DNA from: Sporomusaceae bacterium FL31
GTDB taxonomy: Bacteria > Bacillota > Negativicutes > DSM-1736 > Dendrosporobacteraceae
NCBI GenBank assembly: GCA_003990955.1
Contig: BIFV01000008.1
Coordinates: 365,066-429,065 of the forward strand
Length of the DNA: 64,000 nt
Direction of reading: 5' to 3'
Part shown: piece after piece, positions 8,452-18,221 of the stretch
Layout of the letters: each line of letters starts with the position of its first letter
Numbering within the stretch: the stretch's first letter is position 1
Position numbers and translations under genes: made by a program
Notes under the pieces: generated by a model
Told to the model about the DNA's origin: nothing
What the model saw: the letters and a program-made list of their open reading frames with translations, nothing else
Database searches by the model: none

Positions 8452-9567
8452 TTAAATAATTTGCAAGTCAGCATGCAGAGCTCCTGATGCTTTAATGGCC
8501 TGCAGGATGGAGATAATATCCCGCGGAGTCGCCCCCACTGCATTAAGGGCACTCACCACATCACCAACATTGGCCGTAGCCGGTAAAACGATTAAACTGC
8601 CGTTTTCCTCTTGAACATCGATGGCCGTATTGGTGGTAGTTTCTGTTGTACCACGGGAGAAAGATGGCGGTTGCGATACCACTCGCTCTTTCGTAATTTT
8701 TATACTGAGACCGCCTTGCGCCACAGCCACCTCATCAATAGTGACATTTGAACCCATAACAATGGTGCCGGTACGTTCATTGATAATGACTTTTGCAATA
8801 TTATCAGGAGTAACCGCTAGCTCTTCAATCGCAGCAACGAAACTTACCACATCACCTTGATATTCAGAAGGAATAGTAATTTGGACAGTACCAGGGTCAC
8901 GTGCGGACGCGATAGAGCCAAAGCGACTGGTAATGGCGTCAGTAATCCGGCTCGCCGTAGTAAAGTCAGGCTGATTCAGCGCCAATGCAATCGTTCCATT
9001 GCTGCTGAATTGCATCGGTACATGCTGTTCAACAATCGCGCCATTCGGAGTGGTACCTACAGTAGGGAAATTCTTTTGCTGGCTGCCGCCACCACTTCCC
9101 ACAGTAAAGCCTCCAGTTGAAACAGGCCCTTGCGCTACTGCATAGACTTGATTATTCCCAGCTAATAGCGGAGTTTGTAACAAGGTACCTCCTTGTAAAC
9201 TTTTAGCGTCCCCAGTTGAAGACACAGTAATATCAATGGTATCTCCCGGTTTAACAAAAGGCGGAAGTTGCGCCGTTACCATGACAGAAGCAACGTTTTT
9301 CGATTGCAATTGAGATGTACTGATCGTAATCCCAAACTTCTTGAATATGTTAGAAAGGGCTTGTATGGTCTCTGGACTCTTAGTGGAATCCCCAGTACCT
9401 GCTAATCCTACTACAAGGCCATAACCAGTTAACTGGTTAGAACGCACGCCTTGCAGCTTGGCAATATCTTTAATTCTAGTGTTAGCCGCAAAAGATGCAG
9501 CAGCTGCTGGTGTGATAAGACCACTAAATAACATCAGCATGGTAAAAATGGCAATCAGGTTTCGCAT
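8452..9567 (-). CDS. flgI: Flagellar P-ring protein FlgI
   Basis: 371 residues after choosing the ATG at 9567, which is preceded by GGAGG at good spacing; an upstream in-frame start at 9579 abuts flgH. Signal peptide IFTMLMLFSGLITPAAAASF. Conserved FlgI blocks are RIKDIAKLQGVRSNQLTGYG, GLVVGLAGTGDS, VASVMVTAQLPPF and ERTGTIVMGS. It forms the periplasmic P ring around the flagellar rod, which only makes sense in a cell with an outer membrane. Confidence 0.95.
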   Translation of the reverse strand: MRNLIAIFTMLMLFSGLITPAAAASFAANTRIKDIAKLQGVRSNQLTGYGLVVGLAGTGDSTKSPETIQALSNIFKKFGITISTSQLQSKNVASVMVTAQLPPFVKPGDTIDITVSSTGDAKSLQGGTLLQTPLLAGNNQVYAVAQGPVSTGGFTVGSGGGSQQKNFPTVGTTPNGAIVEQHVPMQFSSNGTIALALNQPDFTTASRITDAITSRFGSIASARDPGTVQITIPSEYQGDVVSFVAAIEELAVTPDNIAKVIINERTGTIVMGSNVTIDEVAVAQGGLSIKITKERVVSQPPSFSRGTTETTTNTAIDVQEENGSLIVLPATANVGDVVSALNAVGATPRDIISILQAIKASGALHADLQII

Positions 9568-9578
9568 AATGGCCTCCA

Positions 9579-10169
9579 CTAAAACACGAAGTTAAAAATT
9601 TGAGTTAAAATACCTTGCCGCTGCTTATTGGAAATTGGTCCCTTGCCATCGATTTTAATTTGAGCATCGGCTACATAACTAGACAGTACCGTATTATCAG
9701 GAGTTACATCATATGGGCGAACATTACCGGTGATGGTAATGCGCTGCTCTTCACCATTCTGTTTGATAGTTTGAGTACCTGAGACAATCAAATTGCCGTT
9801 AGGTTTGACTTCAATAACCTGAACAGTAACCCGGCCAGTTACTTTGTTGGTATTATTGAGACTGCCCTGAGCTTTAAAACTATCAGAAGAACTAGCACTT
9901 GCTTCAGCTAGGAATTTAAAAATCCCAACACCGGCATCTGCGCCGACATTAGCAGATTTACTGTTACTGGCACTGCCAGTCCGGCTGGCAGAAGAACTTT
10001 CATTAATAATAATGGTCAGTGTATCGCCCACTGCCCGAGCCTTAAGATCTCCATACAGACTATTTGCACCATCACCCCATAGCGAAGCGGCGAGCACATT
10101 GGTAACAGGACCAAACGTTAGGAACAGACCTAACAAGACGATAGCTACGGCTTTTGCCCAGTTATTCAT
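9579..10169 (-). CDS. flgH: Flagellar L-ring protein FlgH
   Basis: 196 residues. The L ring is the outer-membrane bushing of the flagellum. The body matches FlgH (LWGDGANSLYGDLKARAVGD, TLTIIINESSSASRTG, and the C-terminal VADAQIKIDGKGPISN). The signal peptide is VAIVLLGLFLTFGP, then NVLAAS. There is no Cys at the cleavage site, whereas proteobacterial FlgH is a lipoprotein. GGAGGGTGAT precedes the ATG. It lies between flgA and flgI. Confidence 0.93.
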   Translation of the reverse strand: MNNWAKAVAIVLLGLFLTFGPVTNVLAASLWGDGANSLYGDLKARAVGDTLTIIINESSSASRTGSASNSKSANVGADAGVGIFKFLAEASASSSDSFKAQGSLNNTNKVTGRVTVQVIEVKPNGNLIVSGTQTIKQNGEEQRITITGNVRPYDVTPDNTVLSSYVADAQIKIDGKGPISNKQRQGILTQIFNFVF

Positions 10170-10176
10170 AGTTGTA

Positions 10177-11160
10177 TCACCCTCCGTTGAGTGTTAAAAC
10201 CTGGACTGCTGTATCATCCAGCACCCGGGCTGAAACAATTTTCTTGGAATTTATATTCTGAACGCGGATCACTGCACCTTCGGCTCCGTTTTGTAATGCT
10301 TTGCCGGCAGTACGTACTTCAATATCCCCAATCCGTGCAATCAAATTAATCGTACTGCCGCTTTTTACGACAACCGGTTTTTCAAGACTATTGCCATTCA
10401 CAATAGTACCAGCTGTCAGCGGACGGCGAAGCATCAGCCCCGCTACTTTATTGATATCAGTAAAATATCCGGGACCTAGCCGACTAATATCCATACGCTC
10501 ATAACGCAAATCATCTGACTGTAAAATCTGCCGCCCGTCAATCGGCTTTGCTGCGACTACCACCGACTGATAATGCTTAATTACAAAATTAATATTAAAT
10601 TGATTCGCTGACCTGCCATCAGTACTGATATTTATTCTGGCAATAGTCGGAGTATTGTACCGGATTCCGTATGGCAAGTCGACAACGATTGCGATATGCC
10701 CTAGCGGCACAACAACATCCTGCAATGGCGTTAATAGTGTCATGGTCATATCGGCTTCATTGATTTTGGATCCAATCGTTTGCCTAACCACAGCTGAGGC
10801 GGCATCAGTAATAGTCTTTGCCGCTACCACTTGCGACCCGGTAGTCACTGTAACCGATGCCGGAATATTCCAGACAATGCCTTGCTCATTGACAACACCG
10901 CCAAGGCGCATCACGAACAATTGACTGGTCAAAAACAAACTGTTTCCCGGAGCTGGCGCACTGCCTAGTTTTACCTGCCGCAAACTCTGGATATGCTCCT
11001 TGTCATCACCAGTAATTTGAGCCAGGTCGCCAAGCGTTATCACCGGCCCCTGCACAGTTGCCTGTTCAGCAACTGTAATAACGATAGCACTGGCAAACAC
11101 AGAGTTTGCATTTATGTACAAAAAACATGTCAACAATATGAGTATAAACTTTTTAACCAT
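10177..11160 (-). CDS. flgA: Flagella basal body P-ring assembly protein FlgA
   Basis: 327 residues, a periplasmic chaperone for P-ring assembly. N-terminal signal peptide (FILILLTCFLYINANSVFAS). The C-terminal SAF-type region carries GRQILQSDDLRYERMD, MLRRPLTAGTIVNGNSLEKP and VVKSGSTINLIARIGDIEVR. AGGA precedes the ATG, which lies 9 bases after flgG. It is followed by flgH after 7 bases. Confidence 0.9.
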   Translation of the reverse strand: MVKKFILILLTCFLYINANSVFASAIVITVAEQATVQGPVITLGDLAQITGDDKEHIQSLRQVKLGSAPAPGNSLFLTSQLFVMRLGGVVNEQGIVWNIPASVTVTTGSQVVAAKTITDAASAVVRQTIGSKINEADMTMTLLTPLQDVVVPLGHIAIVVDLPYGIRYNTPTIARINISTDGRSANQFNINFVIKHYQSVVVAAKPIDGRQILQSDDLRYERMDISRLGPGYFTDINKVAGLMLRRPLTAGTIVNGNSLEKPVVVKSGSTINLIARIGDIEVRTAGKALQNGAEGAVIRVQNINSKKIVSARVLDDTAVQVLTLNGG

Positions 11161-11169
11161 AAGGTTATC

Positions 11170-11958
11170 CTAGCGTTTTAGGTTATTGGCTTGACCAAGC
11201 ATTTCATCAGCAGTGGTAATGGCTTTTGAATTTACTTCATAAGCTCTTTGCGCAACAATCATATTGACCATTTCTTCAACAACCTGAACATTAGACATTT
11301 CAAGATATTTTTGTACCAACGTTCCAGCACCTTCAGTTCCTGGATCAGTCACTACAGGTGCACCGGAAGCTGCTGTTTCTTTCAGCAGGTTACGTCCCAT
11401 ATTCTCCAAACCGGCTGCGTTTATAAATCGTGCCAATTGGATTTGTCCAATTTCCTGTGGCTCGGTCTGCCCTGGGATAGTCGCTGAAACCCGCCCATCG
11501 GCTGATACGGTAAGGTCTGTCGCATTTTCGGGAACTGTAATTTGCGGTTCAAGAGGATATCCTTCTGAAGTGACAATCCGCCCCTGACTATCCTTTTTAA
11601 ATGAACCATCACGCGTGTAAGCCAGCGTACCATCCGGCATAGCAATTTGGTAAAAGCCATCGCCTTCGATCGCCATATCGTAAGAGTTTCCTGTCTCTTG
11701 AAAACTTCCCTGGGTGTTGATTTTCTGTGTAGCTACTAACCGTACACCATGACCAATCTGAACACCAGACGGCAATTGGTTATCCGGGCCTGTGGTGGCA
11801 CCGGCTTGACGAATCGTTTGATACATTAAATCCTGAAAATCCGAACGGCTCTTTTTAAAGCCGGTAGTATTTACGTTCGCCAAATTATTGGATACAACAT
11901 CGATATTGTTTTGTTGGGCAACCATACCTGACCCAGCTGTCCATAATGCACGCATCAT
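11170..11958 (-). CDS. flgG: Flagellar distal-rod protein FlgG
   Basis: 262 residues, the expected length. Starts MMRALWTAGSGMVAQQ, with the rod/hook N-terminal motif NNLANVNTTGFKKS. The C-terminus is EMVNMIVAQRAYEVNSKAI. GGGGAGG 11-15 bases upstream supports the first of two ATGs. It corresponds to B. subtilis flhP by position downstream of mbl and flhO. Confidence 0.94.
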   Translation of the reverse strand: MMRALWTAGSGMVAQQNNIDVVSNNLANVNTTGFKKSRSDFQDLMYQTIRQAGATTGPDNQLPSGVQIGHGVRLVATQKINTQGSFQETGNSYDMAIEGDGFYQIAMPDGTLAYTRDGSFKKDSQGRIVTSEGYPLEPQITVPENATDLTVSADGRVSATIPGQTEPQEIGQIQLARFINAAGLENMGRNLLKETAASGAPVVTDPGTEGAGTLVQKYLEMSNVQVVEEMVNMIVAQRAYEVNSKAITTADEMLGQANNLKR

Positions 11959-11974
11959 AATTTAAGTGCCTCCC

Positions 11975-12100
11975 CAAAAATGTAGTGAATGACTGTCTCT
12001 GTCAGTCGACAGCTTATGGCCTCCCGTAGGTCCGGCCATGAAAATTCTACTTATCCTGTTATCGTAAAAAAATCATAAAAAGTTAAGTGTAATTTTATTT
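11975..12100 (-). other. Structured spacer between flgF and flgG
   Basis: Two short hairpins are visible on the minus strand: ATGGCC...GGCCAT and GACTG...CAGTC. There is no T-tract, and no known riboswitch class is recognised. Confidence 0.3.
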
Positions 12101-12114
12101 GTTAATAAATGCCA

Positions 12115-12858
12115 CTAGACCCGGCCAACCTCAGTAACGGCTTTTTCCAGCATTTGGTCTTGAGACTGTACGGTTTTCGCATTGGTTTCATAGGCACGGT
12201 AACCGTTAATAAGATTTACCATTTCAGCAACCACATTCACATTGGATCCCTCAGTAAATCCTTGACATACCCGTCCTGTTGCCTGCTGGCTTTGACTATC
12301 CGCAGCGGCAATATAAAGGCTTGACCCTTCCTTGGTTAACTGCTTTTCATTAGCAAATTCCACGACCTGCAGCCTGCCAGTCTCCACACCATCCACTAAT
12401 ACCCGTCCATCATCAGCCACTGTCATTTTATTGCCATTGATGCGGATAGGACCGTTTTGACCTAACACGCGATAGCCTTCATTATTAATCAGGTCGCCAA
12501 CAATATTTTTAGTAAATGTTCCGTTGCGAGTATAGCGCACGCCATTAGGAGTTTCCACAGCAAAGAAGCCTTTGCCGTCAATGGCTAAGTCAAAATCATT
12601 GCCGGTCGCATGCATCTGACCCTGTGTTTGAATTGTCGCTATTTCATCAATTTCAGTCCCGCGTCCTAAGTTGCCAATTGAGGCGACTTCATTGCCGTCA
12701 TTGATCCGATGTATGAGTACAGATTCAAATTCTTTATTCACAGCGACATCTTTTTTAAAGCCAGCTGTGTTCACATTAGCTAAGTTATTTGCTGTTGCAT
12801 CAGTACGAATGCTTTCTGCAACCATACCTGACGCCGCAGTATACAATCCACGTATCAT
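12115..12858 (-). CDS. flgF: Flagellar proximal-rod protein FlgF (FlhO-like)
   Basis: 247 residues. Begins MIRGLYTAASGMVAESIRTD, with NNLANVNTAGFKKD; ends EMVNLINGYRAYETNAKTVQ. It is the second FlgG-family gene in tandem. Its place right after the mreB/mbl gene matches B. subtilis flhO. GGGAGGTCTGAAAC precedes the ATG. Confidence 0.88.
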   Translation of the reverse strand: MIRGLYTAASGMVAESIRTDATANNLANVNTAGFKKDVAVNKEFESVLIHRINDGNEVASIGNLGRGTEIDEIATIQTQGQMHATGNDFDLAIDGKGFFAVETPNGVRYTRNGTFTKNIVGDLINNEGYRVLGQNGPIRINGNKMTVADDGRVLVDGVETGRLQVVEFANEKQLTKEGSSLYIAAADSQSQQATGRVCQGFTEGSNVNVVAEMVNLINGYRAYETNAKTVQSQDQMLEKAVTEVGRV

Positions 12859-12889
12859 GTTTCAGACCTCCCAGATTAATAGGACTTTA

Positions 12890-12990
12890 GTCACAAAGAC
12901 TATTAAATACACAAAGGGGGTCTCTATAGATGGCCCAGAAAATAGGTACGCACCTTTGAGTCCCCGTCATGTGTTAATTTTTTGTGTTCA
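12890..12990 (-). other. Structured mreB-flgF spacer
   Basis: On the minus strand GGGGACTC and GAGACCCC form a stem with one mismatch, enclosing a short palindrome AGGTGCGTACCT. The outer ends (AACACA...TGTGTAT) also pair weakly. It could be a decayed repeat copy or an mRNA processing site; no terminator T-tract is clear. Confidence 0.3.
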
Positions 12991-12997
12991 AAAGGAT

Positions 12998-14026
12998 CTA
13001 AGCAATGCTGCTTTTCTTTAATGTAGTCAGGCTGTCTTCAATGCTTTCCAATGAATCCAGCGCCTTTCCTGTCCCTAAAGCAACACAGGAAAGCGGATCT
13101 TCAGCTAAATATGTAGGGATGCCGGTTTCTTCTTTAATCAGCCTGTCCAATCCATATAGTAAAGAGCCGCCGCCGGTCATGACGATACCGCGATCCATGA
13201 TATCGGCTGACAGTTCGGGTGGAGTATTTTCCAGTACCGATTTCACACAATGCACAATGAGTGATACAGGCTCGTTTAATGCTTCACGAGTTTCAGCAGA
13301 AGTAATTCTCAAGGTCTTTGGCAACCCTGATAATAAATCACGACCACGGATCTCCATGCTCTCTTCCCGACCAGAAGCAAAAGCAGTTCCAATTTTAACT
13401 TTTATTTCTTCAGCAGTTCTTTCACCAATCATAATGTTGTATTCGCGCTTCACATACCGAACAAGGGCTTCATCGAATTTATCGCCGCCGATTCTAAGTG
13501 ATTCACTGACAACAATACCTCCCAGACTAAGTACCGCCACATCGGTAGTACCGCCGCCGATATCAACCACCATGGCCCCGCAGGGCTCAGAAATTTCCAA
13601 ACCAGCACCTAAAGCGGCGGCTAAAGGCTCTTCAATCAAATAAGTTTTTCTGGCACCAGCCTGCATGGCTGCTTCCAGTACCGCACGTTTTTCAACGGTC
13701 GTAACCCCTGACGGGATACAAACCATAATGCGCGGTTTAAAGAAGAAGCTTTTGCCGGCCACCTTTTGAATAAAATGGCGCAACATGCTTTCCGTGGTAT
13801 CATAATCAGCAATAACGCCTTCCCGGAGCGGCCTAATTGCAATAATATTGCCTGGTGTACGTCCCAGCATTCTACGGGCTTCTTCACCAATAGCCAATAC
13901 CCGATTTGTATCACGATCAATTGCCACAACCGACGGTTCCCGCAGCACAATTCCTTTGCCTTTTATATACACCAGAACGTTGGCGGTACCTAAATCCACA
14001 CCGATATCCATTGACATTCCAAACAT
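12998..14026 (-). CDS. mreB: Rod-shape actin homologue MreB/Mbl
   Basis: 342 residues, the family length. The actin-fold ATP-binding motifs are [20 protein letters not shown] (phosphate 1), [20 protein letters not shown] (phosphate 2) and [15 protein letters not shown] (adenosine). It polymerises under the membrane and guides cell-wall synthesis. GAGGGGATTCTGA precedes the ATG. By context (spoIIID upstream, flgF/flhO downstream) it is the counterpart of B. subtilis mbl. Confidence 0.93.
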   Translation of the reverse strand: MFGMSMDIGVDLGTANVLVYIKGKGIVLREPSVVAIDRDTNRVLAIGEEARRMLGRTPGNIIAIRPLREGVIADYDTTESMLRHFIQKVAGKSFFFKPRIMVCIPSGVTTVEKRAVLEAAMQAGARKTYLIEEPLAAALGAGLEISEPCGAMVVDIGGGTTDVAVLSLGGIVVSESLRIGGDKFDEALVRYVKREYNIMIGERTAEEIKVKIGTAFASGREESMEIRGRDLLSGLPKTLRITSAETREALNEPVSLIVHCVKSVLENTPPELSADIMDRGIVMTGGGSLLYGLDRLIKEETGIPTYLAEDPLSCVALGTGKALDSLESIEDSLTTLKKSSIA

Positions 14027-14083
14027 TCAGAATCCCCTCTCCCACACTTCCAATAGCCTATGATTGTCCATTTTTTTAGTCCG

Positions 14084-14109
14084 AAAAAGCGGCTACCGCC
14101 GCTATTTTT
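14084..14109 (-). terminator. Intrinsic terminator downstream of spoIIID
   Basis: Minus-strand hairpin AGCGGC-GGTA-GCCGCT followed by TTTTCGG and a further T-run near 14071. Confidence 0.65.
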
Positions 14110-14270
14110 GGTGAATCGAAATACAAAAAAGACTCGACTGATTCACATGAACGCAACTCAGATTTTAATTGTCATCTCTCCAGAGACAATCGATAATACG
14201 ACGATTTTCTACAAAAAACATAGTAAACCCATATTTGCTGTAAATATTCTACATTTTACAATAAAATCCT

Positions 14271-14537
14271 TTAATCTTCGTCATTTTCTTTTGGTTCTTT
14301 ATATTTTTTACGTGTGGCCTCTCCACCCCGAATATGTCGCTCTGCTTTATTCTGCTCTAATACCGATCTTACCTTTGTTGCCAGTCTTTTATTTATCAGC
14401 GGTAACCGTTCAATCATATCTTTATGTACCGTACTTTTACTGACCCCAAAAACAGTCGCCGCCTGCCTTACTGTATCCTTACTCTCAAGAATATGATTGC
14501 AAATGTCCAATACCCTTTTCCGGATATAATCTTTCAT
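14271..14537 (-). CDS. spoIIID: Sporulation transcription regulator SpoIIID
   Basis: 88 residues, the family length. The helix-turn-helix is DTVRQAATVFGVSKSTVHKD, and the C-terminal basic RHIRGGEATRKKYK helps grip DNA. It is a mother-cell regulator that acts with sigma-E genes. Its own promoter could not be assigned. Flanked by mreB/mbl and a spoIIQ-like gene as in B. subtilis. Confidence 0.95.
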   Translation of the reverse strand: MKDYIRKRVLDICNHILESKDTVRQAATVFGVSKSTVHKDMIERLPLINKRLATKVRSVLEQNKAERHIRGGEATRKKYKEPKENDED

Positions 14538-14620
14538 ATTTTCACTTCCCCCTCACCCCTGTTTGCTAACATGTATATGCGGACAAAAGAGAAAGCATGC
14601 CAGTAGATTGAGGGAATACC

Positions 14621-14741
14621 TTTTAACCGCAAACTACTCGAAGAACTCAAAGGGAACACAATAAAAAACAGCGCGATATGATCGCGCTGAAAATGTTTCT
14701 AGAGAATCCCTTCGCGTACTTTGGAGTACTTTGCGGTAAAA
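14621..14741. repeat. Dispersed palindromic repeat, full copy C
   Basis: Outer arms TTAACCGCAAACTACTCGAA and AGTACTTTGCGGTAAAA are inverted; the central hairpin is CAGCGCGATATGATCGCGCTG minus its last base. It fills the spoIIID-spoIIQ gap. Confidence 0.8.
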
Positions 14742-14754
14742 TCGTTTCATGTAT

Positions 14755-15477
14755 TCATTTTAAGACTTTCCGGGGATCAAGGTATTTTTCGCCTTCCTTA
14801 ATCGTTAAATGCAAATGGGTATAAGGCTCAGTGTTGCAGACTCCGACAACACCAATGTTGTCGCCGCTATTGATATAGCTGCCTTTTTTCAGACTGACGC
14901 TTACCGCGTCTAAAGATCCATAGCTAATTTTATATTTACCACTATCAACAGTCACTGTAAGACCGGTATTTTTGTCTGTGTAAATATCTTCAATCCGGCC
15001 ACCGAGGCTAGCTTGAACCATAGTGCCTTCCGTTGCACTAATATCAATACCAGGATGATAACGCCAGTCATTAAAAACAGGATGCAGATGCCAGCCGAAT
15101 TCGAGGTTAACGGTGCCCTTAACAGGCCACTTTGGCGCTTGGCTGGCAGCAACAGGAGTGACTTCTATGGGCGTCGGCTTTGCCACGGGTTCCTCCACTT
15201 TAGCCTGTTCGATTTGAATTGCTTGTTTTTCGGCTTGATGAAGAGCAGGCTGAGACGTGATTTGCTCTGAATGATGAACTTCAGGAGAATAAGTCAGCTC
15301 TTTTGATTTTTCCACCGCACTGGTTTGCAGGCTGATCACCACCGTAAACAGCATAAGACTAGCAAGAATTAACAGACTGCAAGCGGCATAAACCGGCTTT
15401 GGTTCAACCCACCCCGGTTTTAAAAGCTCTCGTAAAATTTTCCGTAAAAAAATAATAGGCCTAAGGCTGCCAGGCAT
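14755..15477 (-). CDS. spoIIQ: SpoIIQ-like M23 (LytM) peptidase domain protein
   Basis: 240 residues: a cytoplasmic stub, one membrane helix (~29-50, AACSLLILASLMLFTVVISL), a linker rich in E, P and A, and a C-terminal LytM domain. Both zinc motifs look intact: H-x3-D in YHPGIDIS and HxH in THLHLTI. B. subtilis SpoIIQ lacks the first His, so this one could be an active endopeptidase, as proposed for clostridial SpoIIQ. The ATG at 15477 is preceded by GAGGTGATAAAC. It lies between spoIIID and spoIID, which supports a role in forespore engulfment and the SpoIIQ-SpoIIIAH channel. Confidence 0.85.
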   Translation of the reverse strand: MPGSLRPIIFLRKILRELLKPGWVEPKPVYAACSLLILASLMLFTVVISLQTSAVEKSKELTYSPEVHHSEQITSQPALHQAEKQAIQIEQAKVEEPVAKPTPIEVTPVAASQAPKWPVKGTVNLEFGWHLHPVFNDWRYHPGIDISATEGTMVQASLGGRIEDIYTDKNTGLTVTVDSGKYKISYGSLDAVSVSLKKGSYINSGDNIGVVGVCNTEPYTHLHLTIKEGEKYLDPRKVLK

Positions 15478-15528
15478 GTTTATCACCTCGCTACCATTAT
15501 GCCCACTCTAGAATACACTCAAACCTGA

Positions 15529-16524
15529 TCATGACCCCAGAATATTTTTTATTGCTACCCCAGTATAGTAATAAGTAATAATTTTACGATAATCCTGCCC
15601 TTCTTTAGCCATACCATTGGCACCATATTGGCATAAGCCAACACCGTGGCCGTAACCCACTGTCTTAAAGATCATTTTGTCGCCTTTTAATTCGGCTGAA
15701 AAATTAGTAGAGCGAAGTTCAAGTTTCTCCCGCATTAAGGCACCCGTAATGGTCTTGCTGCCAATCCGAACTTTATCTACCCGGCCCGAGTCGGTTAAGT
15801 TTAATATCCGCACAATGCTATTATCGCCGCTTTGAACAGCTGCAATCACCCCGGCATCAGCTCCTAGACGCTGCTCAATATCGTTTAAGGCGAATTCTTT
15901 TGTATCGGTATAACGGGGTGATTTCTGATCCCATCGGCAGGCTACACTTTGCAGGTAAGGATAATCAAACCCCCATACTTCTCTGGCACTGGCTGTTTTA
16001 TCACCACTTGTTGAATGAAATAGTGCATTAATCGGTTCACCTTCATAGATAATGATTTCGCCGCGGGTCTCATCTACTGCTTTGGTTATTTTACTCCAGT
16101 AACGCTCATAATTAAAAGGACCCCACTTTGCTTTAAGCTGGATTTCATTCTGCCATGCCTGACTTTGCCGATGGTCGGTGCTTACGTCAGCCCCAGGCTT
16201 ATCCGCTAAGCCGCTGCCGCCGAAGGCAACCATGTTTTTGACTGCGTAAGTCCGGGCAGCCAAAGCCTGCGCCTTAAGAGCCTCAGGTTCAAATTCAGCC
16301 GGCATTTCAGCCGCAACGACTCCCTTCACATATTCCTCCAAGCTCATGGTAACAATTTTATCCTGTTCATGCAGATAAACATGAATAGCTACATCTTCGT
16401 TATTCACTTTTTTATTGCTGCTCCGTTCTCCCTTGCCAGAAAGATCAACTCCGACTACAATAGCCGGAATAATAATCACCATTATAATGACTAGCGTCAC
16501 CGTAAACGCCAGTAATTTCTTCAC
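15529..16524 (-). CDS. spoIID: Stage II sporulation protein D (lytic transglycosylase)
   Basis: 331 residues with a GTG start preceded by GGGGAGGGG. One N-terminal membrane helix (LAFTVTLVIIMVIIIPAIVV), then the SpoIID domain with MSLEEYVKGVVAAEMPAEFE (catalytic Glu in AAEMP), ALKAQALAARTYAV and the C-terminal GYGHGVGLCQYGANGMA. It cuts peptidoglycan glycan strands during engulfment. It sits between murA and spoIIQ as in B. subtilis. Confidence 0.94.
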   Translation of the reverse strand: MKKLLAFTVTLVIIMVIIIPAIVVGVDLSGKGERSSNKKVNNEDVAIHVYLHEQDKIVTMSLEEYVKGVVAAEMPAEFEPEALKAQALAARTYAVKNMVAFGGSGLADKPGADVSTDHRQSQAWQNEIQLKAKWGPFNYERYWSKITKAVDETRGEIIIYEGEPINALFHSTSGDKTASAREVWGFDYPYLQSVACRWDQKSPRYTDTKEFALNDIEQRLGADAGVIAAVQSGDNSIVRILNLTDSGRVDKVRIGSKTITGALMREKLELRSTNFSAELKGDKMIFKTVGYGHGVGLCQYGANGMAKEGQDYRKIITYYYTGVAIKNILGS

Positions 16525-16610
16525 AACCGCCCCTCCCCTTCACCCACACTAAGCCATTACCATAATATGCGTAGGTCGCTTTAAGTATGACAGGCAGGTG
16601 GGGACGATTT

Positions 16611-16716
16611 TTTTAACCGCATAGTACACGGAGGGCTTACGGAAAAAATTGAGCGCGATAATAATCGCGCTACTTTTACGTTCCCTCTGTGACCTCGGTG
16701 TACTCTGTGGTTCAAT
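16611..16716. repeat. Dispersed palindromic repeat, full copy D
   Basis: Arms TTAACCGCATAGTACACGGA and TCGGTGTACTCTGTGGTTCA are inverted around the central GAGCGCGATAATAATCGCGC. It lies in the spoIID-murA gap. Confidence 0.8.
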
Positions 16717-16761
16717 CATTACCCTAAAATTAAAAATGGACGACTGATTGTCGTCCACTCA

Positions 16762-18018
16762 TTAGCTTATTCTGGTAATATCAGCACCGATGCTGCGTAA
16801 TTTATCTACAAGTCCTTCATATCCGCGGTCAATATGATGAATATAGCCAATATGGGTTTCACCTTGAGCTACCAGACCAGCCAGTACCATGGCTGCACCA
16901 GCCCGCAAATCAGTTGCTTTGACTTGGCACCCGGTTAGCTGGGCCACCCCTTCAACGACAGCACTGCGGCCTTCAATTTTAATATTGGCCCCCATGCGTT
17001 TTAACTCGTCGACATGCATAAACCGATTCTCAAAAACTGTTTCACTTACAATACTAGTACCTTGGGCAATGGTGAGCATAGCCATAAATTGAGCCTGCAT
17101 ATCGGTAGGAAATCCCGGATAAGGCAAGGTTTTGATATCCACCGCCCGAATGGGTCCATTGCCTTTTACGCGAACACCATTAATATCTTCTTCAATATAT
17201 ACGCCTGCTTCTTTCAGTTTCGCCACAACAGGCTTTAAATGTTCTATAAGTGCATTTTCAATATAAACGTCACCATTGGTCATAGCCGCAGCTACCATAT
17301 AAGTACCGGCCTCAATCCGGTCAGGGATAATGGTATAATTAGTACCTTTTAATTCCTTAACGCCCTCGATTTTAATCACATTGGTGCCAGCACCGCGGAT
17401 ATTGGCTCCCATAACATTCAGATAGTTGGCCAGGTCAACAATTTCTGGTTCATGTGCAGGATTTTCCAAAATAGTCTGGCCTTTCGCCATGGAAGCGGCC
17501 ATCATGATATTCTCGGTGGCACCTACACTAGGAAAATCGAGATAAATTCTAGCACCCGTTAATCCCTGCGGAGCCTTAGCTTCAATATAACCATGACCAA
17601 TATCAATCTGAGCGCCTAAAGCCTCAAACCCCTTAAGGTGCAGATCAATCGGTCTTGTCCCAATTGCACACCCGCCAGGCAGTGAAATTTTAGCAAGGCC
17701 ACGCCGCGCTAATAGCGGACCCATAATCAAAAACGATGCCCTCATCCTTCGAACAAGTTCATAGGGTGCTTCACAAGTTGCAATATTCGTGCTATCAATG
17801 GTAAGAGTATTTGGACTATTTGACGCTACTGGTACTCCCAGCTGCTCCAGCACTTCTGAAATGGTGCGCACGTCTTCAAGATCAGGCACTTCCTCGAGCG
17901 TGCTTGGTGACTGGCCTAATAAGGCTGCAGCAATGATGGGCAGTACGGCATTTTTAGCCCCACTAATTTTTACTGTTCCGTTTAATTGTCTGCCACCATT
18001 TATTACTAGCTTTTCCAT
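16762..18018 (-). CDS. murA: UDP-N-acetylglucosamine 1-carboxyvinyltransferase MurA
   Basis: 418 residues, full length. First committed step of peptidoglycan synthesis: adds enolpyruvate from PEP to UDP-GlcNAc in the cytoplasm. The N-terminal [20 protein letters not shown] has the conserved Lys-Asn; the catalytic Cys (fosfomycin target) is in [18 protein letters not shown] near residue 115; later [12 protein letters not shown] and [24 protein letters not shown] precedes the ATG. Next to ywmB and spoIID, as in B. subtilis. Confidence 0.96.
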   Translation of the reverse strand: MEKLVINGGRQLNGTVKISGAKNAVLPIIAAALLGQSPSTLEEVPDLEDVRTISEVLEQLGVPVASNSPNTLTIDSTNIATCEAPYELVRRMRASFLIMGPLLARRGLAKISLPGGCAIGTRPIDLHLKGFEALGAQIDIGHGYIEAKAPQGLTGARIYLDFPSVGATENIMMAASMAKGQTILENPAHEPEIVDLANYLNVMGANIRGAGTNVIKIEGVKELKGTNYTIIPDRIEAGTYMVAAAMTNGDVYIENALIEHLKPVVAKLKEAGVYIEEDINGVRVKGNGPIRAVDIKTLPYPGFPTDMQAQFMAMLTIAQGTSIVSETVFENRFMHVDELKRMGANIKIEGRSAVVEGVAQLTGCQVKATDLRAGAAMVLAGLVAQGETHIGYIHHIDRGYEGLVDKLRSIGADITRIS

Positions 18019-18080
18019 AAGATCCTCCCAAAACTACTAGTGCTGTAAAGAAAACCGTTTACACGGTCCTCGAAAACATC

Positions 18081-18172
18081 GAACCATAGAGGATACGGAA
18101 TTATTTATAATGATTCCTTAATGGTTGTTTACGATCACTCGTAAATCCTCCGTGTACTCTGTGGACAACATT
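18081..18172. repeat. Dispersed palindromic repeat, degenerate copy E
   Basis: Arms GAACCATAGAGGATACGGAA and TCCTCCGTGTACTCTGTGG are recognisable, but the central GCGCGAT hairpin is replaced by an unrelated stretch. It lies in the murA-ywmB gap. Confidence 0.6.
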
Positions 18173-18221
18173 ATTTTTTCAACAGTTTCTATAGATTATT
18201 ATGTACAGATAATTTTAAAAT

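Noticed and set aside
13005..13643. Plus-strand open frame of 212 codons
   Set aside because: Antisense to mreB with no ribosome site or recognisable domain.
14060..14443. Plus-strand frame of 127 codons over the mreB-spoIIID gap
   Set aside because: Half of it is antisense to spoIIID and it crosses a terminator hairpin; not coding-like.
16549..16758. Minus-strand frame of 69 codons between spoIID and murA
   Set aside because: Most of it is repeat copy D; no ribosome site or family match.
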